Below the pieces are notes generated by a model. It was not told where the DNA came from and made no database searches. It saw only the letters and a list, made by a program, of their open reading frames with translations. Both the position numbers and the translations under genes were made by a program. Below, in pieces: positions 24,687 through 36,178 of a stretch of DNA of 64,000 nucleotides (the stretch's first letter is position 1; each line of letters starts with the position of its first letter). Source of the DNA: Metaphire vulgaris (taxonomy: Eukaryota; Annelida; Clitellata; Crassiclitellata; Megascolecidae); contig JACLAT010000147.1 in the NCBI GenBank assembly GCA_018105865.1, forward strand, positions 1 through 64,000. The letters are read 5' to 3'.

Positions 24687-27600
24687 GGTGCCTGGTCTTT
24701 TAATCCCCAGTCACTTAATCCTCGTCACTTTATCCCCAAGTCTTTTAATCTCCAAGCAAATAATCCCCTGACACTTAATCCCTTCAATCGACACCTTGGA
24801 GTTTAAAACCAGAGCTGCATACTACAATCGTCAGGGTTGGGGTTATGTTTTTGTAACACAAATATTTGTTATGTCATTCGGATTACATCATTAAATACAT
24901 TTTCTTATATCATTGAGTTTCTGAGGATTATGTGCACAGGGATTAAAAGACTTGGATTAAAAGACTTGGCTACACTAAATTTATCGTTAAGTCACTTACC
25001 TAAAATCACTTGGTCTTGGTTTATGTTATGTGTTGATGGTATCATACTGATGGATTTTCGTTTTTCTCTTTTGATTTTGCTCCTGCTTTGCAGGATTTTG
25101 TCTCTTAATGCTCCGGTCTCTGGTTTTATCTGTGAGGTCTGGAATGATAGATTGCAAATGATTACCTGTTCAGGTGCCTTTGGAACACTCTGCCCTGATT
25201 TAGATACCCTCCCGGTTTCACTATTTCTGCAGAGAAGATGTTGTCTGGCTTCTCTTGTTTATCCTCTCCCCATTATAATCCATTTATTACTTTTCTCCTT
25301 TTGATATGTGGTGATGTTCAAACTAACCCTGGTCCTGTAATTTATTCTCCATTCAGCATTAATTTGGGTCATCTCAATATTAGATCAGCTGCTTCAGTTT
25401 CTAAGTCATTGATAAGCCGGCAATTCTTAAGGAATTGATTGCTGATGATCAGATTTAAATCTTATCTTTAAATGAAACATGGTTTTTCCCGTCTGACCAT
25501 CCTTCTGTAATTTCATCTATAATACCGGAAAACTATTCGATAGTTCGTGAACCGCGCCCCAGTGGAAGGGGGTGGTGGAGTTGTTTTTGTGTTTGCATCG
25601 TATTTAAAATTAGAAAAGGTCCCAATCCCATGCTATAATTCATTTGAGTCTCTCCTAGTTAAATGCTCAATATCACGATCCTCTTTTTCATTCCTGACCA
25701 TCTACCGTCCCCATTGTCGACTAAACATACTTCTACATTCACGGATTTTCTTTCGAATTTTCGCACTCCTTGAAACATTGCTTCCATTATCATCTGAACT
25801 CATAATTACTGGGGATTTCAATATCCATGTAAATAATCCCTCAAATCCTCAGGCTATAAACTTCACTGACCTGCTAAATTCGTTTGATCTTCACCAGCAT
25901 GTGAATTTTCCTACTCACAGTTCTGGCAATACTCTTGACCTTCTCATTTTGCGCCTTTCTTCAAATGCCATTTCATCTGTCGACTTTCTTGTCCCGGCCT
26001 TGTCTGATCACTACGCCTTACTAACTGCCATTCAAGTTCCAAAAACCTAGAACATCGCGAATTATTAAGTTTATACGTCGTTTTAAATCAATTGATCTTC
26101 AGTCATTCAAGGTTGACTTTCTCCAGTCAGATGTTATCTGTCGTCCATCATCGGATTTAAATATTTTTGCAGATCAACTATGCTCCTCCCTTAAAAGTAC
26201 GTTAGATAAACATGCTCCGCTTATCAAAATTAGTGTTCCTACTAGAAAATGTAATCCGTGGTTTTCTCAGGAGATAAAATTGGCAAAAAAAACTACGCAG
26301 TCATTTAGAGACTATTTTCCGAAAAACCCGTCTTTCGAGTGATCTCGCAGCTTTCAAAACCCAGACAAAAATAGTCTCTAAACTGATCTCGTCATCAAAA
26401 TCTAAATATTTTCGTACCACCATAAGTAAGCTTCGAGATCGGCCTAGAAATTTATGGTCAACACTTAACTCACTCCTTGAGCGTAAGTCAAGTGTGGTTC
26501 TTCCATCTCACCTGCCATCTTCGTGTATTGCTCAGGCATTTGTGGAATTCTTCAGTAACAAAATCATTTCCCTTTGTAGAAAATTTCCTCCTGTTTCATG
26601 CAGTCCTCTCGTTGATCCTCCACAACCCCCACTTAAGCTATCTGAATTTGCACCAGTGACTGTCACTGAAATCTCGAAACTAATACAGGCTGCCCCTGAG
26701 ACTTCATGCTTACTCGATTGTATACCTACATCCTTACTTAAGTCCTGCTTAGATGTTCTTGCTGAACCCCTCACAGTGCTTACCAATCTTTGCCTAAGCC
26801 AGGGCTGTTTTCCTGATTCATTTAAAATTGCTCATGTCAAACCACTTCTTAAAAAGTCTAATCTACCTATAGAGGATCTCTCGAGTTATCGTCCAATCTC
26901 AAATTTATCGTTTATTTCTAAAATCATTGAGAGAGTGGTTCATTCAAGATTATCATCTCATATAAATTCCTTTTCCACTTTTTCACCATTTCAATCAGCA
27001 TATTGTAAATTCTATTCAACCGAGACTGCTCTGTTAAAAATACAGGATGACATCCTTTTAGCATTTGAAAATCAAAAGCTATCAGCTCTTGTTCTCCTTG
27101 ACTTGTCCGCTGCTTTTGATACCATTGATCATTCTATTCTCCTTCATCGTCTTGAATCTTGGTTTGGATTATCTAGCACTGTCTTGAATTTCTTTACTTC
27201 CTATCTTGCCAATCGATCTCAATGCGTTACTATAAATGGTTCTATTTCTTCTTCAGTTCCTCTGACCACTGGAGTTCCATGAGGGTTCTGTTTTGGGTCC
27301 TTTGCTTTTTACTCTATACCACTCCACTTGCACATGTCTTGAAAAATAGGTCTGTAAATTTTCACTTTTACGTTGACGATACCCAGCTGTATGTGTCCTT
27401 TTTCCCGGACTCTGTTTCACCTGAGCTCGCTAATTTACTAAACATCCTTACTACAGCCCGCGACTGGTTTATTTCTAATCGCTCTCTTCATCAATCCTTC
27501 AAAAACTGAATTCATGATTCTAGGTACTCAACCCCTAACGTGAAGCTACCAAAAACTCCCTAGAATTATCTTTTGGAGATGCAGTCTTGGTTCCACTTAA

Positions 27601-28443
27601 ATCTGTTTGTAACTTAGGTATATTATTTGATACCGATTTATCGTTCAAGTCACATTTTTCTAAATTGTCACAGTCTTGTTTCGCATTCATGCGTCACTTT
27701 AGACAGTTTCGTAAGACATTGGACACAAGGTCTTCAATAATCTTAGCTAATGCATTTATTTCGTCTAAAATCGACTATTGTAATTCGCTTTTTGGGTTGC
27801 GAAGTGTTCTCTCCAACGTCTCCAGACTATTCAGAATGCTGTTGCGAGAATTGTAATTCCAACGGGAAATTTGATCACATTACCCTGTCCTTCGTAGGTT
27901 GCATTGGCTTCCCATTGAACAACATATTAAATTCAAAATTGCTACCCTCACTTTTAAGATACTAAGAAATCAGCATCCCACTTATCTTCAAGAAATGTTA
28001 TTATATCATCAGCCATATATATCCACGAGGTCTTCAAATAAATGCCTTCTTGAAATTCCCTTTAAATCGCACTAAATCTGGGTGAGGGCCTTTAGTTATG
28101 CATCTCCATATGTTTGGAACTCCTTCCCTTGATATTCGGATGGCCTCTTCTCTAGATATTTTTAGGCGTCACCTTAAAACTTATTTATTTCCCCCTTAAG
28201 TCTTGGTATAGTCCTGACTGATTTTTGGTTTTGACCTGGACCGAACCGACCCTCCTCAGCTACATTCTGCTCTGCCGATCAGCACTGCGGTTTGTGGTCT
28301 GAGGCGTCCCCGATGAACAACTATGTGTTTGAAACGGACGATAAAATTAAATTAATAATAATAATAATAAATTAACTTGGGGATTAAGTGCCGGGAATTA
28401 AGTGACGAGGATCAAGTGACTGGGGATTAAATGACATGGAATC
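24687..28443. mobile_element. TIR element (b) with CACTTAATCCCCAGT subrepeats, carrying a LINE
   Basis: The left arm (24687-24790) and right arm (28377-28443) are inverted and built from tandem variants of CACTTAATCCCCAGT. The outermost bases are GGTGCCTGGTCTTTTAATCC and, inward from the right, GATTCCATGTCATTTAATCC. The exact 9-bp duplication CTTGAAGAT flanks the whole (24678-24686 and 28444-28452). The interior is mostly a CR1-type LINE that inserted just inside the right arm. Confidence 0.85.
25230..28372 (+). mobile_element. CR1-type LINE: endonuclease and reverse transcriptase (near full length, dead)
   Basis: 25300-25440 starts the endonuclease (GDVQTNPGP, then GHLNIRSA). 25547-26050 continues with VEGGGGVVFVFAS, ELIITGDFNIHV, SSGNTLDLLI and ALSDHYALL, giving GDFN and SDH catalytic motifs. 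26494-27282 is the RT: HVKPLLKKSNLP, LSSYRPISNLSFISKIIERV, LDLSAAFDTIDHSI and TTGVP. YVDDTQLYVSF (27370) is the catalytic box with YVDD in place of YADD. 27587-27960 gives the C-terminal block. Stops at 25438, 26050 and 27282 inactivate it. The 3' end has an AAT microsatellite (28359-28372). Confidence 0.9.
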
Positions 28444-29155
28444 CTTGAAGATACTCCTTTTCAGAGAGCAGTTCAAGAGGAATGGCAAAAAACTTTAAAC
28501 AAATTAGGTGGATCTACCTATTCACAATCACCCTAGACATCAAGACATGGCCTGCAGCACCTGTCACCTGTGATGCACCTTACAATGATCTCTGCATGCT
28601 GCAAAGACTTGAAACATTTCACAGTATTGACAAGCAGGTTGCTGATGTGGCCCATGGCAAAATGAAGGCACCTCTGTGGTACTCAGTGAAGTTTTGGCAG
28701 GATAATCTATCTTTACAGACAAAGTCATTGCTGTCATTGCTGAAGAAAAGAAATTAATAGCTTCTGCACTGAGCAAACAACCAAACACAGTAGATTTAAG
28801 AGTAGATCCAGAAACCATCAGGGCATTTCAAGAGAAAACTATCTGATTTCGTGACACAACAGCTGATTAACCTATCCATGACATTCAAGCTCAGTCAAAA
28901 TTTTCTATATTCAGATCCAGAAACATGGAAAAGCACTGAAGAATATTGTCAGGCAAAGGTACTGTTGCTGCAATCCATGTTGTTAATAACTGTGCTGAAA
29001 GGGCTATGAAGTTAGCAACTGACTTCAACTTGGCATTGACACACAATGAGGAACAGTGTCATCTTGTCTTTCAAGTAGTTGAGCATCATTGAAAGCAGAT
29101 TTCACACCATTATAGAAGAACTTTTGTGAAAATTAGAAACCTTTGAAACTTTTAA
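28444..29155 (+). pseudogene. Decayed transposon-type ORF, 3' part
   Basis: This continues the ORF interrupted at 24687. In alternating frames it reads FREQFKRNGKKL, then EEKKLIASALSKQPNTVDLR, DPETIRAFQEKT, SDFVTQQLINLSM and CAERAMKLATDFNLALTHNE. Joining across the insertion restores a continuous, though frameshifted, protein-like signal. That supports the 9-bp duplication boundaries of the insertion. Confidence 0.4.
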
Positions 29156-29960
29156 TCCCTTTACTGGCCTTGACGTCTATAGGCATCAGCGTTAACTGCC
29201 GTTAAACGGCTATGACGCTTAACCTGTCATAATGCAAATAACCTTTAGATATGTATATATTCAATAGGTAGCAGCATTTATTGCATATTTCTGTGGGGTA
29301 TCTTTGTGATTTTGATCCTAGTCTAATAGGCACACGGGCTTTTACAAAGTAAGACTTATGTTCCGACAGAGGGGCGTTTGGGTTAGAAGTAATATACTTG
29401 AACCAAAAGTGATCCGATTTTAAAACTTTTTGATTTATTTTGTTTCACTGACACTCCTACAACTCTGCCACTCACCCAAATAGGGTAAACAATTTTGCCA
29501 GTGAGGGTTGAAATTTTTTTGGGGGAGGGGTGCTATTTTAGGCAGTAGGGTGAACCTTACCCTTAAAGTTTATCAGAATGGATGGTTAGAAATAGCAATA
29601 AAAAAGCTAAACAATGGTGTATACCTCACCTTCATAGCTTTCATATTGCCTGAGATATTGTACATTAAAAAAATTATAATATTCAGTTTCAGACTTGGAG
29701 TCCTCGAGGTCGTGGCCTTGGCCTCGAGGTTCCTCAAGGCCAAGTGATGCTGTTCTTGGCCTTGACCTCGGGATACAAGTCCTTGACCTTGGTTTCAGAC
29801 CTGATGTTCATGGCCTTGAGAGTAAAGTTCTTGGCCTTGTACTAGGGGTCAAGACCTCACACCATGGAATTAAACAAGAAAATCATGCATTCACACTGTT
29901 GGACTATCAGCTTGAAGTGTGCCTCAGCCCTCTTACATTATCAATGAGACAAATAATACC

Positions 29961-30883
29961 CAGTGTTGTGATCAAGTCCTTTCTCTGGAAGTCCAAGTCC
30001 AAGTTCAAGTCCAGGACATTCAAGTCCAAGTGCAAGTCCAAGTCCAAGTGAGGGACCGTCAAGTGCAAGTCCAAGTCAGTGACCGTGAAGTCCGAGTCCA
30101 AGTCAGAGCGTTCCACTTCGTTTGAACCCATAACGGCCATAAGTAAGGGTTAACTTATTCGTTCATTTGGTTAATCATACAAATGAGAGCCGAATATTGC
30201 AGATAAACTAAGTTAGCTTACGACTACATAACCGGCTTCACCGCTTCAGTTACAGTTATCAATTATCAAGTTATCATGCCTCAGTTATGAAACTTATCAA
30301 CTATCGAATTTATTGTCGCATGTAACCAATGACAAGTTGACAACAGAAAATAAACAGTGTCAGTCACTCCTGAAAACCGTTACATTTCATAAAAATCAAG
30401 TTAGAGAGCATTGCATCTGACAGCCTGGCTCGACGAGGCTGCATTTACGATTAACGGTTGTAACGCCATTTTAAACAAAGCATCAACCAGTGACAAGTTG
30501 ACAACCACAATAATTTCGTTCCATGCAGTGTTGCCACTCTGATGTTTTAATAAAACTACATTCGGACATAAAACAATTAAAATTTGCCAGACGTTTTTGA
30601 TAATAATTCAAATTAGGAAATTTATAAGTTATAACATAACCTTTATATCAGTAAAATGATAAGATCACTAAATTTATTATAATATTATATTAATAATATT
30701 AATAAGTTAAGCAGTTTAACATGAGAACCAAGTCCTCTTTCTTGAAGTCCAAGTCCAAGTCTTTGACCATCAAGTCCAAGTCCAAGTCTAAGTCCGGAAT
30801 CGTCAAGTCCAAGTACAAGTCCAAGCCTGCAATTTCTGGACTCGAGTCCGCTTCAAGTCCAAGTCCAAGTCCTCGCATCACTG
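29961..30883. mobile_element. hAT element C with AAGTCC arrays (inner of the nested pair)
   Basis: The left end CAGTGTTGTGATCAAGTCC and right end (inward CAGTGATGCGAGGACTTGG) are flanked by the exact duplication ATAATACC (29953-29960 and 30884-30891). The arms (29975-30115 and 30735-30875) are arrays of AAGTCC with occasional GGACCGTC. The core is AT-rich and non-coding. Confidence 0.88.
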
Positions 30884-31124
30884 ATAATACCTGAACACAT
30901 AGTCTAGTCTCCTTACTCATTTATTAATCATGACTTCCATTTAACCCCTGTTGTTTAGTATTTCTGAAATGCAACAAGCACATTTAGTGTGAATGGCCAT
31001 AACATTTAACTTTTTCTTGAAAATCTTATCAAATTTATGCTAGTAATAGCATAACTGAAAGTGGCATTTTGTGTTCTGTTGATGTTGATAATATATAGAC
31101 TTTTTAGCATTTTTGTCAATATAC

Positions 31125-31635
31125 TTTGGACAGATATTTGTCACTTTCAAAGATTTAGATTTTGCTTATATGTTGAAATGCCAGGTCTATCCTTTGCCAG
31201 TTCACCACAGCATAGCAACTTGGGTGTCTCAGTCTATCATTTGTCTTTAACAACTGTCAAAAATCAAACTTTGTATTGTAAAGGCCTACATGTGAGGTCC
31301 TCGGTCTTAACCTCGACCTAAGACCTGACGCCCTTGGCCTTGCATAGCAAGACCTTGGCCTCAAAAGTTGTGGCCTTGGATTTTGGACAGATATTTGTCA
31401 CTTTCAAAGATTTAGATTTTGCTTATATGTTGAAATGCCAGGTCTATCCTTTGCCAGTTCACCACAGCATACCAACTTGGGTGTCTCAGTCTATCATTTG
31501 TCTTTAACAACTGTCAAAAATCAAACTTTGTAGTGTAAAGGCCTACATGTGAGGTCCTCGGTCTTAACCTCGACCTAAGACCTGACGCCCTTGGCCTTGC
31601 ATAGCAAGACCTTGGCCTCAAAAGTTGTGGCCTTG
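31125..31635. repeat. 254-bp tandem duplication
   Basis: 31125-31378 is repeated at 31382-31635 with an offset of 257 bp. I see only two mismatches (CATAGCAA/CATACCAA and GTATTGT/GTAGTGT), so the duplication is recent or an assembly artefact. It includes the CCTTGGCCTC arm sequence of hAT D. Confidence 0.9.
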
Positions 31636-31979
31636 ACTCCAAATCTGTTCAGTTTTGAAGAATGTCTTTTCCAAAAATAAATGGCTGCATGGGAACAGCG
31701 TTCATAATTTAAAAGGATGCTAAACTAAAGAGGTTAACACATTTTAAGTACTGCTGTAACACTGTTTTAACATAATTTGTTACTGCTTATTGTGTTTCAT
31801 AGAGAATCCACAGCTAATCAGACTGACTATTATTAAAAACTGTTCTTGATCTTGATTTTAATTAAAAATAGCATAGTTTTAAACTTTGATGACTGAGCTG
31901 TCACTCAACATTGTTCTATAACAAAATAATTTGCTCTAGTTATTCACAATGTCAAATGGAACAAATTTAGAGGGTATGC

Positions 31980-32360
31980 GAGTTTAAGGTTAACAGTTAA
32001 CTGGTCCTAAGAGCAAGGAACGGTCCTTTTAACCTTGACCGGTTAACTGTAATTTCAATTTGAAAACATAAAAACACTTTGATGTAGGCCGCAGGACGCC
32101 GGCATAGGCGCCGGCAACATCAAAGCGCTTTGATGCAGTCGGACATCATCAAAGTGCTTTGATATAGCTGCACCGGATGCCGGCTCCAACACCAGCAACA
32201 TCAAAGAAAGTGCTTTGAAGTAGCCGCGCAGGACACTGGCCCCAGGGCCGGCAACATTAAAGTGCTTTGATGTAGGCACAACACTAGGCTGCCGCTAATG
32301 AACAGTTAACCGGTCTTTTTTGAATGGTTAACCGGTCCTTTAGAACCAGAGGTCTTAACA
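31980..32360. repeat. Palindrome-rich tandem repeat with CATCAAAGYGCTTTGATG units
   Basis: About four units of roughly 60 bp combine the palindrome CATCAAAGCGCTTTGATG (perfect at 32118-32135) with a GC-rich GCCGGC...GCCGGC spacer. They are bordered on both sides by GGTTAACCGGTCC-type repeats in opposite orientation (32000-32050 and 32295-32345). The layout resembles a non-autonomous TIR element with subterminal repeats; possible flanking duplicates (TATGCGAG / TATGCAAG) are imperfect. Confidence 0.55.
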
Positions 32361-32469
32361 ACCTTATGCAAGTTGATAATAAAAAAATTATTTTTTCCCC
32401 AAGAGAATTCTGAATACCCTAAGGTTATTGAGGATAACAGTAGCAAAAAGCCAGTCAATTGCCAATTAA

Positions 32470-33325
32470 AACAATCATCATTATCATCATCATTATCATC
32501 ATCATCATCATCATCATTGCTCTCTACCAACTCATTAGTGGCAAATCAGAAAACATTTCCAGGCCTTTTTGTCAAATGTTAATTTTCCTCCTTCTGCAAT
32601 TGTCAGTTGTCTTTCTTTAAAATCTTCTTTTATGTTGTCTATCCATTTTTTCTGGGTCTGCCTCTTCCTTTTTTACCTTCCTTGTATGTGTAGAGTGCTT
32701 TTTTGGGAAGTCTCAAGTCTGTTTACATGCCCATACCATGTAAGCCTCCTTTTTCTGAGTTTGTCCATGATGGTATTCTTTAGCCCAATCCACTGTCGTA
32801 TATCTTCATTTCTAAGTTTTTGAAGTCTGCTAACTCCAAGAATTCTTCTTAGGCAGCAGATTTCTGCAACAAGTAGTCTTTTTTAACCTTCTCTTTTTGT
32901 GACCCAGGTTTCATATCCATATAGTATTTGTCGAATGACAACGGTATTATAAATTTGGACTTTGGTGCTTATTTTAATTTCTTTAGAGTTCCAGATGCGT
33001 TTCAGTCTTCCCATTGTTTGTAATCCTTTTGCTACTTTCTGTTTGATGTCTTCTTGGTGGCTTCCATTGCTTGTTATTTGTCCTCCTACATAAGTAAAGC
33101 TTTTGACTTGCTCAATTTCTGTACTTTCTAGAGTTAATCGCATCTTCTTTTCTCCTGTTGTGCTGACCACCATGGTTTTAGTTTTTGCTGCGTTTATCGT
33201 AAGGCCGAATCTTTGGCTCGTGATATTGACTTAGTTTTTGTAGATCTTTCCTGGATTCTGCAAGCAAGGTGACATCATCTGCAAACTTTAAATTAGAAAT
33301 ATTTTCTCCATAACACTTTACACCA
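32470..33325 (-). mobile_element. RTE-type LINE, RT and 3' end
   Basis: The minus strand reads CYGENISNLKFADDVTLLAES, TMVVSTTGEKKMRLTLE, SFTYVGGQITSNGS and QIYNTVVIRQILYGYETW. A GRPRKKWIDNIKED-type end and the tail CACTAATGAGTTGG followed by ATG/ATC repeats come next. It is the same family as 1-335 / 1446-1757 and lacks the roughly 300-bp deletion seen there. Confidence 0.85.
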
Positions 33326-33477
33326 ATGTAAAAAATTAAAACAATAGGGAAATTCAATAGAGATACTGCTTTAGCCATAATTATAAAATTGCAAGATGCA
33401 ATTCTGGATAAACAGATCGTTGGTCGTCTCAAATTTTGGAGAACAGAAAATGTTCAGTAAATACAAACATTACAGTA

Positions 33478-34044
33478 TACAGTATTTTTGGGCATATAAG
33501 ACACACCCGCATATAAGACTTGGGTTTTGATTTGTGTTTAAAAAATTATGAATAAGACGCACCCATATCTAAGACGCACCAAATGAGTCAAATACTGAGT
33601 CTCTATTCAGTTAGCTGGTTAATTCCAATCCTATCTCACCTGAATGTGGCTGCCCATAGAGAGCAAAAGATAGGAGAGAAGAGAGAGAAAGAGGAGACAG
33701 TAGAAGAGATTGCCTTGAATTGGAAGGGTTCCATCAACTGTCATCAAGTTAAAATAGACCTACATCAATAACTTAATCATCCAACACTAAATCTTTATTC
33801 AGTAATCTGACGAATTACAATCATCTTTCATTTCCATGTTGCTGCCGGCTTAGAGACATACAGACAGAGGGAGAGACACAAAGACAGTCAGAAAGAGGTA
33901 GAGATAACCTTGAATTGGAAGGGCTTCCCTCCACTGTCAACAACCGTCATATAATGTCTACACATAAGATGCTTAACTGGCTACTCTGGAATCTATTCAG
34001 AATTCTGATTAATCAGAACCCTCATTCACTTAAATGTCACTGCC

Positions 34045-34094
<50 letters not shown>

Positions 34095-34365
34095 GACAGA
34101 GAGACAGAGAGAGACAGAGAGAGACAGAGACAGACAGACAGACACTGACAGCCACAGAGATTGCCTTGAATTGGAAGGATTTCCCTCCACCAAATCTACT
34201 TGCATCTACTGCAGTCTTGGATTTATTTATTGATGACGACTTAGATGGCAGTTATTCATGTTCCAACAAATTTTGATAAAACACACCTGAGTATAAGATG
34301 CACCAAGGGGGCTAATTGTGTAAAAATTCATATAAGCTACGTCTTATATGCGAGAAAATACGGTA
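33478..34365. mobile_element. TIR element K2 (TACCGTATTTTC / CATATAAGAC ends)
   Basis: The left end TACAGTATTTTTGGGCATATAAGAC and right end (inward TTTACCGTATTTTCTCGCATATAAGACG) are inverted. The 890-bp interior consists of three or four diverged units of about 280 bp, each with ATTGCCTTGAATTGGAAGG and CTCTATTCAGTAAYCT words, plus a GA/CAGA microsatellite at 34046-34140. It is non-coding. Confidence 0.7.
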
Positions 34366-34757
34366 AACATTTTCTGAGAATGTCAATGGTAAACCTGTAG
34401 AATAAGAGCCATAGGAATCAGTGAAAAACTAAACAAAGTTAACTCAAAAATGCCAATGCCTAAAACAGGTCATTATTGCTGCTGTAGCTTTGCAACATTT
34501 ATATAGCACCTTTTCCTTACATTTTCAGATATATTGTATATGATTTAAAGCATGTATGTAATGCAATCAATCTAATATATCTAAAGCAATCATGTAGATT
34601 TCATTCCCACAAATTAAATTTTTCTCCAGTGCTTTTGCTCATTGCAAGTTCCTTTCCTTTCTGTCCTGTGTCACTGTGATCAACCGGTAATTATACGTGT
34701 TCTTTACAGATGTGTGCATCTGCCTACTCAGGTTTCTAGTATTAAAGCTACAATTAC

Positions 34758-34949
34758 CTACTGATGGCGAGGTGTGTATGTAGGACATGTAGCGTTTTAG
34801 TAGAGGCTGACCACAAGCGCTGTCGGCCCTCAAGATCTGCTGTCCACTGCAGTTCAGCCTTGAGATATTCCAGGATTTTTCTTGCAAGTAATTACATGGC
34901 AATGAGACAATGACATCATCATTTGTGTCAATCGTCACATACCGCCATT
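34758..34949 (-). CDS. Candidate alternative exon between the two sushi exons (unproven)
   Basis: In otherwise unique intron sequence there is a 192-bp open segment flanked by an acceptor (ACAATAG) and a strong donor (GTAG|GTAATT), phase 1 at both ends. It could therefore be spliced between the sushi exons without breaking the frame. The peptide begins WRYVTIDTNDD and contains three cysteines (SLPC, LNC, SAC) and an NIS glycosylation site. It is not a sushi domain and I do not recognise it. Vertebrate SUSD4 joins its third and fourth sushi directly, which argues against it. It may be a chance open frame. Confidence 0.25.
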
Positions 34950-35224
34950 CTATTGTTAAGCATCACGAGTCAGTTCTTTTAAATATACCAAGTCCAGGTA
35001 TATGCCGACACCATGAACTGATAATATCCAATGCCACGGATGACACTTAAGTAAAATCAGACAATGCCTATTAAAATGCTTTAAATTTCTGTCTCTCACC
35101 TGCTGCCTTCTGATAGTCAAGGAATCTAGGACCACTGATTGGATTGTGTGCCACAAAATTCCGTCAGGTACAACACTAATGCACGGGTTAAATTAATCAA
35201 TGCCATATATTATATACTAGGTGT

Positions 35225-36130
35225 TTACCCGTCAAAAATGACGGGGGAGATTGGCTGTTTTACCACCCGATTTTGTGCAAATGCAATAGGATTTTTGCGC
35301 AATTAATTTCCCCTAACTGGCCGCCTTTTCCAGGTTTCCTTCAACCGAGTTAACGCCCATTCACATGAATTTTCTGAAACTTGATAGTCAAGGTAAGTGC
35401 ACTGATTTGGCAGTGTCGAACGACATGCAGTGCCTGATTCTCTTGTTTGCTTTTGCACGCCAATCAACAGCCTGCTACTCATTCTCACTTGATTGTCGCA
35501 AACCTCGTGAACGCTGGACATTTTTTGTTTTGCACTGAGGGTTAGAAAGAGGAATAAAAAGCTAAACAATGGTGCAAACCTCATCTTCTTAGCTCTTTTA
35601 TAGCCTGAGATAGAGCAAATTCAAAAAATTTGGAAACTTTCTCAGAATTCAAAACTTTCGCGAAATTCACCGATAATACTTATGTTCAAACATTGGGGTC
35701 ATCGGGTTAGAACTGATAGATCTTTGCCAGATGTCAACTGATTTTCAAACTTTTTGGTTTATTTTGTTCCTCTGACATCCCTTTACAACTTTGCCGCTGA
35801 CCAAAGTGGGGTTACCGCTGAAAATATTTTGCTAGGGGCTTTAAAAAATTTTTGGGGGTGAGGGTGATATTTTAGGCTGTAAAGTAAACTCTACCCCCAA
35901 ATTTTTTTTGTTTTGTACGAACGGTTAGAAAGAGGAATAAACGATCTAAACAATGGTGCAAACCTCATCTTTTAGCTCCTATATAGCCTGAGATATAGCA
36001 AATTTAAAACGTTACAGCAATCATTTCTGAAGAACGCTTTCCCAAAAATTAAATCCCCAGTGCACGGTGATTGGCGTCTGAAAATTTAATCCCCACCTGA
36101 GGGGTAAAATTTAAAAAAATAGGTATTGAG
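35225..36130 (-). repeat. TTAA-family repeat, copy R3
   Basis: The units run in reverse orientation (about 35520-35610 and 35690-36010) with GGTTAGAAAGAGGAATAAA, CTAAACAATGGTGCAAACCTC and TATAGCCTGAGATA. The end has AATTAAATCCCCAGTGCACGG near 36040-36110. It is followed by a TA microsatellite (36146-36177). Confidence 0.65.
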
Positions 36131-36141
36131 GCTAGGAAGGA

Positions 36142-36176
<35 letters not shown>

Positions 36177-36178
<2 letters not shown>

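Larger units (their letters stand above)
29690..31647. mobile_element. hAT element D with CCTTGGCCTCGAG arrays (outer of a nested pair)
   Basis: The ends CAGACTTGGAGTC and (inward) CAGATTTGGAGTC are inverted. They are flanked by the exact 8-bp duplication TTCAGTTT (29682-29689 and 31648-31655). The arms at 29700-29850 and 31290-31640 are rich in GGCCTTGRCCTCGAG-type units. A second hAT (29961-30883) sits inside, and the right arm contains a recent 254-bp tandem duplication. Confidence 0.85.
29160..31740 (-). repeat. TTAA-family repeat, copy R2, split by nested hATs
   Basis: About 29390-29689 carries one unit of the repeat in reverse orientation (CAATAAAAAAGCTAAACAATGGTG, TATTGCCTGAGATATTG). 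After the hAT at 29690-31647 the family sequence continues with TGAAGAATGTCTTTTCCAAAAAT. A hairpin-prone stretch with GTTAAACGGC lies at its 5' edge (29170-29230). Confidence 0.6.

Noticed and set aside
33915..34276. Arg/Glu repeat protein
   Set aside because: Encoded by the GA/CAGA microsatellite inside element K2.
34956..35160. Apparent exon ending at a strong GCAG|GTGAGA donor near 35100
   Set aside because: No frame has a matching acceptor without an intervening stop, and the peptide matches nothing recognised.
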